Shown: piece after piece, positions 37,081-45,830 of the stretch
How positions within the stretch are numbered: position 1 is the stretch's first letter
Layout of the letters: every line of letters begins with the position of its first letter
Assembly: GCA_019747875.1 (NCBI GenBank)
Contig: JAIEQI010000188.1
Span: forward strand, 1 to 64,000
Source: Candidatus Obscuribacterales bacterium
GTDB taxonomy: Bacteria; Cyanobacteriota; Vampirovibrionia; Obscuribacterales; Obscuribacteraceae
DNA length: 64,000 bases
Direction: 5' to 3'
The notes under the pieces: model-generated
What the model saw: the letters and a program-made list of their open reading frames with translations, nothing else
The model's database searches: none
What the model was told of the DNA's origin: nothing
Program-made: the position numbers and the translations under genes

Positions 37081-37893
37081 ATGGGTGAGGAAAGTTCTGT
37101 GAGCAGGGATACATCAAGAATAGTAGCTGCCGTCGCCGTCGTGGTGGCTGCCGGAGCTTTATGTGGCGTTTTCTTTCAATCGAAGAACAGTTCGACAAAC
37201 ACCGCGAACAACACAAGCCAATCGCCCGTTATTGAGCAGGCTACAGAGTTTGAAAGCACGCCTATCGATAGAAATCGCTTAGCCTCTTTGAAAAAACGCT
37301 ATCCTGCAATCACCAGAGAGGAAGCTGCGTTAATAGCCAGAGCCGAGGCAGGAAAAGTCGATCCCATGGACATAAAGACGGGTGCCCCAGGTCCGGCACC
37401 CGACTTGACCATAGACAAAACTGGACGACCAACGGCCACCGCGGCAGCCCGAATAAACGCCGGAAGACGAGATCCGATGCAACCGATAGAAGGCTCTGCC
37501 TTGCAACAGAAGCAAGCGAGAGGCACTATTGCCTCATCCACTAGGGCTGGCGTCGTACCACCACCGCCACCACACACGGTCCCACTGTCAGAAATGCCTT
37601 ATCCTGACCAGGTCGCTCCCAGACAGGCTGTGCAAGTAGCACGCAAGCCTCAATTCCTGCCCGCCCCGCTACATTTGCGCCTTTCAGCAATTGTAGGTGA
37701 GCGCGCAATCGTTCTTGTACCTAAAGAGCTCCAAATTCAAAATGGCTGGCCACGCTCATTCTGCCTCTCCAAAGGAGACTCGATTGAAGATGCAAAAGAA
37801 CGCCGCATTCAAGTTGCTTCAATAACGCAGGATAGCGTAGTGCTCGAAGAAAACGGCGAGCGCTTCTGCAAGAGCCTGGCTCCGATCCACTAG
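37081..37893 (+). CDS. Membrane-anchored protein with a PilP/GspC-like C-terminal segment
   Basis: The 270 residues start at ATG 37081. GTG 37099, with GAGG upstream, is a possible shorter start. One membrane helix (IVAAVAVVVAAGALCGVFF) precedes a Pro/Ala-rich linker. The last 75 residues (LHLRLSAIVGERAIVLV, LSKGDSIEDAKERRIQV, VVLEENGERF) have the beta pattern of PilP/GspC domains, which link inner and outer membrane parts of pilus or secretion machines. This likeness is by pattern only. No pilus genes are nearby. It stops 2 bases before the convergent aroA end. Confidence 0.6.
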   Translation: MGEESSVSRDTSRIVAAVAVVVAAGALCGVFFQSKNSSTNTANNTSQSPVIEQATEFESTPIDRNRLASLKKRYPAITREEAALIARAEAGKVDPMDIKTGAPGPAPDLTIDKTGRPTATAAARINAGRRDPMQPIEGSALQQKQARGTIASSTRAGVVPPPPPHTVPLSEMPYPDQVAPRQAVQVARKPQFLPAPLHLRLSAIVGERAIVLVPKELQIQNGWPRSFCLSKGDSIEDAKERRIQVASITQDSVVLEENGERFCKSLAPIH

Positions 37894-37894
37894 A

Positions 37895-39196
37895 CTAAAC
37901 CGCAGTCAGTCTTCTCAAGTCGTTGATGAAGTCGGGATAGGAGACAGCGATGCAACTTTCGTTGTCGACTCGCACAATTTGTTCGGCTAACAAACCGGCG
38001 ATGATTCCTGACATTGCCATACGGTGATCGTCGTATGACTTCCACTCAGCACCGCCCTTGAGTCCGCCTTTGCCTTCGATGACAAAGCCGTCATCGGATT
38101 CTTCAATGGCAGCACCACAGGCTCGCAAATTTCCAACAATCGCGGCAAGGCGATCGGATTCCTTCACCCGTAGCTCGCTAGCGTCTGTCAATTTGAAGGT
38201 CCCATGACTCATAGCAGCAGCAATGGCGATGATTGGAATCTCGTCAATCCCTGCAGCCAAGCGCGTTCCATCGATTGATACGGACCCGAGCGTTCGATCT
38301 CCACGCACGGAAATGTCAGCTATCAGTTCTCCTGAGCGCTCCCGCTGATTTCCAACTTCAATATCTGCGCCCATGTCTTGCAAGACACTGATCACAAGAT
38401 CGCGACCTGGATTGATAACAACATTGTTCAGAAGCACGTTCGATCCCGGAAGACAGCCCGCCGCCACCATAAAGAACGCAGCCGAAGAAATGTCGGCAGG
38501 AATGTTTACCGTGAAAGGCTCTATCGGCTCGTCCAGTCGTTTCACAGAGATCTCATTTTCAGAGACTTGTTCCATCGGAACACCAATATGCTTGAACATT
38601 CTGGCAGTGTGATCGCGCACAGCCGTTGGCAGTTTTACTCGTGTGGTTCCATCGGCCTGCAGTCCCGCCAATAGAATCGCTGTCTGCACTTGAGCTGACG
38701 CGACGTCGAGATCGAAAGATTTACCTGTCAGCATCGCTCCTTCGATTTCAAAGGGAGCATAATTCTCGCGCTGCAGATAGTGGATGCTTGCCCCCATTTC
38801 TCCAAGATGCCTCAACACTCTCGACATCGGGCGGGCGCGCAAAGAATCGTCGCCATCAAAAACCGTCTTAAATGGGTGGCCGGCAACCAATCCTGAGATG
38901 AGGCGAATCGTTGTCCCGGAGTTTCCAGCGAATAATGGCGCATCGGAACGGTGTAAGCCATCAAGCCCAGGGCTGGTAACCAGAAAAACCGTTTCACGAA
39001 GACCGTTTCCAGATGGAGAACGGCGCTCAAACTTTAGTCCTAATTGCTTCAGACAATCGGCACTGCTGATACAGTCAAATGCCGGAGATAGTCCGTAAAC
39101 TTTGCAAACACCCCTTGAGAGCGCCGCAAAAATAAGCGCCCGATGAGATATTGACTTGTCGCCAGGCACTTGCAAAGTGCCCTTCAAAGATACCAT
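37895..39196 (-). CDS. aroA: 3-phosphoshikimate 1-carboxyvinyltransferase (EPSP synthase)
   Basis: AroA joins phosphoenolpyruvate to shikimate-3-phosphate in the shikimate pathway. From ATG 39196 it has 433 residues; GTG 39229 would add 11 unneeded ones. Motifs are LQVPGDKSISHRALIF, LFAGNSGTTIRLISG, the late RVKESDRL and YDDHRMAM. All key basic residues appear present. It is transcribed away from aroC-aroB, with 78 bases between the starts, so the three pathway genes probably share a regulatory region. Confidence 0.95.
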   Translation of the reverse strand: MVSLKGTLQVPGDKSISHRALIFAALSRGVCKVYGLSPAFDCISSADCLKQLGLKFERRSPSGNGLRETVFLVTSPGLDGLHRSDAPLFAGNSGTTIRLISGLVAGHPFKTVFDGDDSLRARPMSRVLRHLGEMGASIHYLQRENYAPFEIEGAMLTGKSFDLDVASAQVQTAILLAGLQADGTTRVKLPTAVRDHTARMFKHIGVPMEQVSENEISVKRLDEPIEPFTVNIPADISSAAFFMVAAGCLPGSNVLLNNVVINPGRDLVISVLQDMGADIEVGNQRERSGELIADISVRGDRTLGSVSIDGTRLAAGIDEIPIIAIAAAMSHGTFKLTDASELRVKESDRLAAIVGNLRACGAAIEESDDGFVIEGKGGLKGGAEWKSYDDHRMAMSGIIAGLLAEQIVRVDNESCIAVSYPDFINDLRRLTAV

Positions 39197-39274
39197 TGCT
39201 TGAAGTCCGCTAGAAAATACGCACTGCACTTATTGTAAGATTTAACTCTAGTGAATAACTGTCAGGAAAATAAC

Positions 39275-40534
39275 ATGCTGCGCTTTCTCAGCACCGGTGA
39301 ATCTCATGGGCAGGCACTGATCGCCGTCGTTGACGGCTTCCCTGCCGGTGTACCTGTCAATATTGAACAACTTAACAAAGAGTTGCAGCGCAGACAGCAG
39401 GGTTATGGGCGGGGCTCGCGACAAAAGATAGAAAGTGACAGTGCGGAACTTTTAAGTGGCGTACGGCATGGCACCACCACCGGTGCCCCAATAACTTTCA
39501 TGATAAAGAATCGTGATTTCGAAAATTGGCAGTATGTGATGTCGAGCTCGCCCGTCGATACTTCAACGCCAGAAGCACAAGCACAATTCGAGAAGAAGAA
39601 AATCGGCAGATTCAGACCGGGACACGCAGATCTTGGTGGAACGATCAAGTACCGGCAAAAGGATATTCGCGATGTCTTGGAAAGAGCCAGCGCACGCGAA
39701 ACAGCTTCGCGTGTGGCTGCTGGCGCCCTCTGTGAGCAGTTACTCGCACATTTGGGAGTGGAGATGGCAAGTCACGTCATCTCCGTTGGCCCGATTGCCA
39801 GTTCTCTAAAGACAGATGAGTTGAAACTTTCCGACTTGCGCCAAAAAGTTGAAGAGTCGGAAATGTTCTGCGGCGATGAAAATGCCACAGAAAAAATGAA
39901 AGAGTTCATCAAGAAAGCATGGCAAGACGGAGACAGCGTCGGTGGCGTCGTCGAGGTAGTTGCGGCCGGTCTGCCAGTTGGGTTGGGAAGCTATACTCAA
40001 TGGGAGGAAAAACTCGACGGACAGATTGCACAAGCTTTGATGAGCATCCAGGCAATGAAAGCCGTAGAAATAGGTGATGGAGTAAACTCTGCAAGCTTGC
40101 CCGGTTCACAAGTTCACGATGCACTATATCCCAACGATATCCCAGGACAACTGCCTTTCACACGCTCGACAAATCACGCCGGTGGAATCGAAGGGGGAAT
40201 GACCAATGGATCTCCACTGCGTGTCCGCGCCTACATGAAACCGATACCAACTTTGCGAAAGGGATTGGAATCCCTTTCATTTCCTGAGTTTGAAGCACAA
40301 ACCGCCCATTATGAACGCTCGGATGTGTGCGCAGTACCGGCGGCATCTGTTGTCGCAAAGGCGATGGTAGCAATTGTTCTGGCTCGAGCGATTCTGAAAA
40401 AATTTGGCTCTGATACGCTTGAAGAGATCAAAGACGCGGTCGAGAGGCACCGTGCCTGGTGCAACGAACTGCCAAAGAGAGGACGTGCCGAGTCCTCAGA
40501 CATCGAAGAAACACCTGAGATGGAGCAAGAGTAG
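39275..40534 (+). CDS. aroC: Chorismate synthase
   Basis: AroC converts EPSP to chorismate and needs reduced FMN. From ATG 39275, with CAGGA 9 bases upstream, it has 419 residues, slightly longer than the usual 350-400. Signature regions: FLSTGESHGQALIAVVDG, RQQGYGRGSRQKIE, RFRPGHADLGGTIKY and RASARETASRVAAGA. The C-terminal 25 residues are an extra charged tail. Its stop is followed one base later by the aroB start, so the two are coupled. Confidence 0.95.
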   Translation: MLRFLSTGESHGQALIAVVDGFPAGVPVNIEQLNKELQRRQQGYGRGSRQKIESDSAELLSGVRHGTTTGAPITFMIKNRDFENWQYVMSSSPVDTSTPEAQAQFEKKKIGRFRPGHADLGGTIKYRQKDIRDVLERASARETASRVAAGALCEQLLAHLGVEMASHVISVGPIASSLKTDELKLSDLRQKVEESEMFCGDENATEKMKEFIKKAWQDGDSVGGVVEVVAAGLPVGLGSYTQWEEKLDGQIAQALMSIQAMKAVEIGDGVNSASLPGSQVHDALYPNDIPGQLPFTRSTNHAGGIEGGMTNGSPLRVRAYMKPIPTLRKGLESLSFPEFEAQTAHYERSDVCAVPAASVVAKAMVAIVLARAILKKFGSDTLEEIKDAVERHRAWCNELPKRGRAESSDIEETPEMEQE

Positions 40535-40535
40535 A

Positions 40536-41690
40536 ATGCGCTTACATTCTCAACTTGGACACAACGACCAGGCTTACACTATCATGGTACGTTCCAGCCT
40601 GGACATTCAATCTCGCGTAGACTATGGCTATGGCGTCAGAAGCAAGATTGGAGATGTACTCAAGCAATGCAACGTCGGCAACAATGTTCTTCTGCTCTGC
40701 CAAGACTCATTGCCGAAAGAATGGCTTTTAGTAGTTCACCAATCTCTCGAGATGCAAGGATACAAAGTCCGACTTCATATCCTGCCCGATGGTGAAAGCG
40801 CTAAGGATCTGGCAATATTGGCGGATTGCTGGCAACTGATGCAATCTGAGGAATTCACAAGAAATGACAGCATCGTGGCGATCGGTGGCGGTGCAGTAAC
40901 GGATCTGGCTGGATTCTGCGCATCCACATACTTGAGAGGCATAAACCTTTTTCTCATACCAACAACACTTCTTGCGCAAGTGGATGCAAGTATCGGAGGA
41001 AAGACCGGAATCAATCTCAAGGCAGGAAAAAATCTTGCCGGCAGCTTTTACTTTCCGCGATCGGTGATAGTCGATCCCGAGTTCCTCACGACATTGCCCC
41101 CGCGAGATCTTAAATCAGGCATGGGCGAAATCGTAAAGTATGCATTTATCGAAGAGACTATAACTGAATCGACGGACTATAAACGTGGACCGCGTCCTCT
41201 CCATTCATCGTTAGCCGAGAATTTCGCAAATGGAATTAGCGCTGAGAACCCTGCACTTGGTCCACTGATCTCATGCTGTATCAGAATGAAGCTGGCGGTG
41301 GTAATAAAAGACCCATACGAAAAGAATCTCCGCCGCTCCTTAAATCTCGGACACACGCTTGGGCACGCGATCGAAAAGGTGAGCAAATACGCAGTGTCAC
41401 ACGGGGAGTCTGTATCTATCGGCACAGTTTTCGCGTTTAAACTTGCAAACAAAATTGGCATAGTTAGTGATGAACAAGTTGCCCAAGTTGAAACGCTTAA
41501 TCGAATCCTCGGGCTACCGTCGGAGGTGCCTGACGAACTTGATCGCGATGAACTGATCAAAGTCGTCGCATACGACAAAAAACGCCAGGGCAACACAATT
41601 AAATTCGTACTGCCTGAAAAGAAATTGGGAAAAGTCAGTCTGGATTTTTCAATTACGGCAAACGAACTTGCAAAGTTCCTCAAACCGTGA
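40536..41690 (+). CDS. aroB: 3-dehydroquinate synthase
   Basis: AroB closes DAHP to 3-dehydroquinate, using NAD and a metal ion. From ATG 40536 it has 384 residues; ATG 40584 would give 368, nearer the family length. Conserved parts are IGGGAVTDLAGFCASTYLRG, PTTLLAQVDASIGGKTGIN, the metal-site Glu in GMGEIVKYA and His in NLGHTLGHAIE and SHGESVSIG. It lies directly after aroC. No aroK, aroE or aroQ dehydratase is in the window. Confidence 0.94.
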   Translation: MRLHSQLGHNDQAYTIMVRSSLDIQSRVDYGYGVRSKIGDVLKQCNVGNNVLLLCQDSLPKEWLLVVHQSLEMQGYKVRLHILPDGESAKDLAILADCWQLMQSEEFTRNDSIVAIGGGAVTDLAGFCASTYLRGINLFLIPTTLLAQVDASIGGKTGINLKAGKNLAGSFYFPRSVIVDPEFLTTLPPRDLKSGMGEIVKYAFIEETITESTDYKRGPRPLHSSLAENFANGISAENPALGPLISCCIRMKLAVVIKDPYEKNLRRSLNLGHTLGHAIEKVSKYAVSHGESVSIGTVFAFKLANKIGIVSDEQVAQVETLNRILGLPSEVPDELDRDELIKVVAYDKKRQGNTIKFVLPEKKLGKVSLDFSITANELAKFLKP

Positions 41691-41921
41691 TTTTGAAAAG
41701 CGGTCAATGAAGAGATCGTTCGGCACGTTTTCGTCCATGGAATGTCAGTGACAGAAATCAGAATGTAACAGAAGTTAGGATAGCGACATTCGGTCTTCGC
41801 TTAACAGTGCTAGTGAGTTTGGTTGCGAGATAACCTCAAAACTGGATTTGCTTTGATCAACGGCTCACATTCAGTGCCGAATCGGCCGACCGCACAATTG
41901 ATCAATTTCCACGGGCGGTTC

Positions 41922-42284
41922 TTAGCGCTGCCGATCATTGACAGTGCACCCCTTCATGGGGTTGCTAATAATCAACTTATCGTATTTATAATCCGGCAGA
42001 CCGGCAAATCCGAAGCTCCAGTTTCCAGTGTATCTGGAAAATTCAAGCGAAGACATCGAATTAGAATACGGATTGAAGTTGAAGGTTGCCTTCACTTCAC
42101 GGTCAGAAACATCCTGAGTTTTAGTCTCAATCGCCTTGCCAGTAGCTATTCGTTGCCCGCATGTCATACTCAGCCATTCTTCGGTAAGTTTTTGCTGCAA
42201 TTCAAACTTCGCCACATTTGACGTTGAGTCCATCTGTTCTTTAACGCCTGCGATGAATTTGTCCGCCGTGTCCGAATCATTCAT
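41922..42284 (-). CDS. Small hypothetical protein, paralog of the gene at 61102
   Basis: The 120-residue protein starts at ATG 42284, with GAGG upstream. It has no signal peptide or membrane helix. It aligns by eye with the 116-residue protein at 61102-61452. Both have a helical start, then a Glu-Trp-x-x-x-x-Cys motif (TEEWLSMTCGQR here, YKEWWTLPCDKK there), followed by a beta segment ending in KATFNF / TAKFKY. This suggests an undescribed small family. The neighbourhood is degenerate, so it may be accessory. Confidence 0.55.
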   Translation of the reverse strand: MNDSDTADKFIAGVKEQMDSTSNVAKFELQQKLTEEWLSMTCGQRIATGKAIETKTQDVSDREVKATFNFNPYSNSMSSLEFSRYTGNWSFGFAGLPDYKYDKLIISNPMKGCTVNDRQR

Positions 42285-42426
42285 GAATCTCGTCCTCACT
42301 TTCTTACCACAGCTACGAAGATAGAATGAGTCTTCGAGACTACCAATGGGAAAGCCACTACTGAGTCGAAATATTTGCGGGCATTCGCAGATAAGGATGC
42401 GTAACTCTCGCATTTAATATCGGAAG

Positions 42427-42654
42427 CTATTTGGGTCCATAGGTCAATCCCGTCCATATACAGTCCTCAGATTTTGGTTTAACACCTAAAACCGCTCCCA
42501 ACAATTCGAATGGCGATTCCGATGCAAATCGAATGACTGTTCTGACCAATTCGAATTTTCTCAAAGCAGCTGACGCTGGCATATACTCAATTTTCCCAGC
42601 TATTTGCATTTCATTTCGCTTGTCTTTGCGTTTTGAATCTCCTTTTAGGTGCAT
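42427..42654 (-). CDS. Doubtful small hypothetical protein
   Basis: From ATG 42654 it would have 75 residues, basic at the start (HLKGDSKRKDKRNEMQIAGK), then LRKFELVRTVIRFASESPFE. No ribosome binding site is clear and no family is recognised. It lies directly after the broken PIN gene, so it may be the tail of a lost gene. Confidence 0.3.
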   Translation of the reverse strand: MHLKGDSKRKDKRNEMQIAGKIEYMPASAALRKFELVRTVIRFASESPFELLGAVLGVKPKSEDCIWTGLTYGPK

Positions 42655-43064
42655 ATTCGCATTGATCCGGCCACCCATTCGCATCATTCGGCCGGCTGCC
42701 AGGAGTTAATGAAGTCAGATACTCGACAATGTTTTCCGTTACGATCACATTTGCTCCAGCCTTTTCTGCAGCTGCTGCGCCTGTCGTTAGGATCTGGGAG
42801 GTCGAATTCATTTATCACTGATTCGTATCCTGCAACAAGAGCACCAGGAAACTCTGCATCCATGCGTTCTTATTTGCGTATTAACGCTTCTCGATTTGCT
42901 GTCGGAAAACGGCGGAGCCGGGAATCTATCCATTCCCGATGAACAGCCTTGCTCCATCGGACTTCAAAAAGTTCTGCCTCACTCAGGAACAAAAGCAAAT
43001 TGCTGATGAAGACCGGAAACCGATGCTCGCGGTCACTTTTTGTTTGTTCACGCGGGATAATCAA
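42643..43064 (-). pseudogene. Broken PIN-domain (VapC-like) gene
   Basis: Three pieces match the common PIN protein pattern in order. Piece one (LFLSEAELFEVRWSKAVHRE, then ANREALIRK) ends at an in-frame TAA. Reading on in the same frame gives ERMDAEFPGALVAGYESVIN and LPDPNDR. The frame then shifts near 42790 to AAAAEKAGANVIVTENIVEYL. Intact relatives read DPDDRHVLAAAIRAGADVIV here. The N-terminal strand with the first catalytic Asp (DANVL) is missing. A nonsense codon, a frameshift and small deletions make it inactive. PIN proteins are usually RNases, often toxins; no antitoxin gene is recognised. Confidence 0.72.
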
Positions 43065-43097
43065 GATTCCGTTTTCAAAATCGATCTGGCTACATAA

Positions 43098-45170
43098 CTA
43101 GAGCACAGCACCAGATTCGAAATCGAAAACCTTCCTGCGCTTTTTCGTAGAGCGCGCAGCACCTGCAAGCATCGTGTAGTGGTTAACCAGACTTGTATTA
43201 TCGAGTTTCATGTGCAATTGCGCTAACAATTCGTAGATCGGAGCTGGATCCGCATAGGCAGACACACCGGATTTTTTCAAATGCATAACCAATTTATCGC
43301 AAACTTCGATTGCTTCGCTTGTTTTTCCAAGACCGGCGTACGAGAATGCAAGTTTATCGAGTATTCTGATATCGTCCTTGTTGCCTTGTGTCTGTTTCTG
43401 CAATTCAAGTGCCTCCACTGAGTAACGGAGCGCCTCAGCGAATTTTTTTTGTTTTATCAACGAAGAGGCCAGATTTACGTAGCTGGCAATGAGTTGCTGC
43501 GTCGATTGTCGATCCATTTCCTGAATTGCTATTGCCATCCGAATATACTTCTCCGACAATGACTCTGTTTTGCCGCACGCAGAATAAATGGCAGCGACAT
43601 CATTGTAAAATCTTGCTTGCAGTGGATCGTTGGGCTCCAACAAATCCTGAGATATTTTGAGAGCCTCATCTACATTTTTTATAGCTTTGTCATGTTCCTC
43701 TAGTTCAACATTAATCTGCGAAAGTAAAACAAGGACGCTTGCATAAATCATGCTGTGGGTCCCATACTTCATTCTGGCTTCTGCTTCAGCCTCACGAGCA
43801 TGGCTTTCGGCAGCAGCCAAAACTCCTATTGCCCTTTGAGAACGTGCAACATCTACGAGGCGACCAATCTTGCTTTGTCGTGCAACCCGTCCGATGATCG
43901 TTTCTATTTGGCTTTTCAGCTGAGTGGCTTTTGGCCATTCGCTTCTTTCCTGATAAATTTTCATCAAACCGCGCAATGCATGTAAATTGTTTCGATCTTG
44001 CAAATTGATTTGACTCGCCAATGTCGAACAAAATCGGTAGCTTGATTCGGCATCGGAAAGCTGTCCTTTCAATAGTTTTTGATCTGCGTCACGGTTTGCA
44101 GTCTGGCATATTGGCGAAAGCAATGTGCCTTTACAAAACGGCCAGATAAAGAAAAGAAGCGCACCAACAAGAGCGGTCACTAGCGTTCTTAACGCTAAGG
44201 CTTTTACAATTCTGGCTCTTCGACTGCTTAAACTTAACCTGACAGACTTGCCCGACTTGAGCAAGTGGAGATCAGCTACTAAGTTCTGGGCTGACTGATA
44301 TCTGTCATCTGGACATTTCTGCAAGCATTTCATTACGATTTTCTGCAGATTGGGTGGCACATCCTGAGCCCCAGACACTGTGCTAAATGCCGGCGGTGAA
44401 GTGAACAGATGCTTATTCATATATTCAATTGCATTGCTTGCTTCAAAAGGCGGTTTTCCCGTTAGAACTTCGTACATGACACAGGCGAGCGAGTAAATAT
44501 CCAGGCGAGCATCAATCTTACTTTCGCTCCATTGCTCCGGTGACATATACGGGGGACTGCCAATAAGCTCACCAGTGCTGGTTAGCTTTGACGTATTGCT
44601 GCTGCCACCTACATCATCGAGAAGTTTCGCTATGCCAAAGTCAAGAATTCGTACCTGGATAGCATCGGCATCCATATTAACTATGATGTTCGATGGCTTG
44701 AGATCTCTATGAATTAATCCCACTTTGTGAGCGGCTTGCAAACCTTCGGCCAGCTGCAAGAACAACGTAGCGGCCTCATCAGCTGAAAAACAACCACGCG
44801 TCTTCATTACACGGTCCAGAGTCTGTCCGCAAAAATACTCCATTACAATAAAAGGAGAGGGCTTAACTCCATAGTCCAATACTTTTACAACGTAAGGGCT
44901 GTTTACCTCATTCAGCGACCGTGCCTCGAGCTCAAAGCGAGCGCGCTTTTTGGGATCATTCGCCAGATGAGAGTGCAAAACTTTAACGGCGATCTCGCAC
45001 GAAAGAGTTAGGTGAAACGCACGATACACACTTCCTGAAGCGCCCGTTCCGATCAATTCATCGATTCGAAACCGGTTCGCCAATGTAACGCCAAGAAGAG
45101 GATCGATCAAAGCCACACTGTCAGACTTGTTAATTAGCTCATTCTTGTTTTCTTGCACTGGATCAATCAT
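43098..45170 (-). CDS. Ser/Thr protein kinase with a C-terminal TPR region
   Basis: The 690 residues contain a full kinase domain at about 30-300. Motifs are IGTGASGSVYRA, the Lys in CEIAVKVL, HRDLKPSNI, LDFGIAK and SPPYMSPEQWS. One membrane helix near 330-350 follows (LVTALVGALLFFIWPF), then a periplasmic-side TPR region at 360-670 (NNLHALRGLMKIYQERSEW, SYVNLASSLIKQKKFAEALRY). This is the PknB-like topology with TPRs as sensor. It is divergent from a truncated kinase copy at 45296, and a close paralog lies at 45831. Confidence 0.92.
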   Translation of the reverse strand: MIDPVQENKNELINKSDSVALIDPLLGVTLANRFRIDELIGTGASGSVYRAFHLTLSCEIAVKVLHSHLANDPKKRARFELEARSLNEVNSPYVVKVLDYGVKPSPFIVMEYFCGQTLDRVMKTRGCFSADEAATLFLQLAEGLQAAHKVGLIHRDLKPSNIIVNMDADAIQVRILDFGIAKLLDDVGGSSNTSKLTSTGELIGSPPYMSPEQWSESKIDARLDIYSLACVMYEVLTGKPPFEASNAIEYMNKHLFTSPPAFSTVSGAQDVPPNLQKIVMKCLQKCPDDRYQSAQNLVADLHLLKSGKSVRLSLSSRRARIVKALALRTLVTALVGALLFFIWPFCKGTLLSPICQTANRDADQKLLKGQLSDAESSYRFCSTLASQINLQDRNNLHALRGLMKIYQERSEWPKATQLKSQIETIIGRVARQSKIGRLVDVARSQRAIGVLAAAESHAREAEAEARMKYGTHSMIYASVLVLLSQINVELEEHDKAIKNVDEALKISQDLLEPNDPLQARFYNDVAAIYSACGKTESLSEKYIRMAIAIQEMDRQSTQQLIASYVNLASSLIKQKKFAEALRYSVEALELQKQTQGNKDDIRILDKLAFSYAGLGKTSEAIEVCDKLVMHLKKSGVSAYADPAPIYELLAQLHMKLDNTSLVNHYTMLAGAARSTKKRRKVFDFESGAVL

Positions 45171-45295
45171 TTAAGACGCCTTCAAGTGGCATGCAGACAT
45201 TCGTTCAAATGGAATACCCTTTAAGCTGCATTATGCTTCAAATGTCTGTAAAATAAACGTTCATAGTCTTAGAAAGAGACGATACGCCAATAAGT

Positions 45296-45733
45296 ATGCC
45301 AGATCACAGCTTACAGGAAGATCAAGCAATAAAAGAACCTGGCGACTCAAAAGATCCCTTGATTGGCAAAGTTTTGAATGAAAAATATCGGATGCTTGAA
45401 CTTATTGGCTCTGGCGGCTGGGGAAGCGTCTATCGAGCTTTGCATTTGACGCTCAATATTGATCTTGCCGTAAAAGTACTCCATGCACATCTTGCTACAG
45501 ACAAAACGCGTTCAAAGCGTTTTGCGCAGGAAGCTGGTATCGGTGCCTTTTTCCCAGGCAAGCGCCTTGAAATTCTCATGAATGAAACATCAATTCAGCG
45601 TAACGAAAAGCGTAATTTCATGAATCCGTCCGACCGAAGTGTAAGATACACGCTCCTGAGCCTGGTCGAAATTAAGCGCAAGAATGGAAAGTTTGCCGAA
45701 GCAAATGATTTGGGAAAGAGACTATCACCCTAA
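45296..45733 (+). pseudogene. Internally deleted kinase-TPR gene, still in frame
   Basis: The 145-residue frame starts with a kinase N-lobe: LIGSGGWGSVYRALHLTLNI, DLAVKVLHAHLATDKTR and KRFAQEA. It then jumps after residue 83 to unrelated sequence, and ends with YTLLSLVEIKRKNGKFAEAN. That end matches the C-terminus of the neighbour at 45831 (FVLRELVKVKHENGKFDDAR). The catalytic loop, DFG, membrane helix and nearly all TPRs are missing. About 540 residues seem to have been lost in a deletion that kept the frame. It cannot be an active kinase, but could give a short protein. Confidence 0.8.
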
Positions 45734-45830
45734 TTTTGCTTCGAATTAGGATCCCTTTGCGCAGTGTGATTATGCAGGCGGGTATATTAAAGAAGTAGAT
45801 CGCGCAGCTGAATTTCACAGTTGGTGAAAA

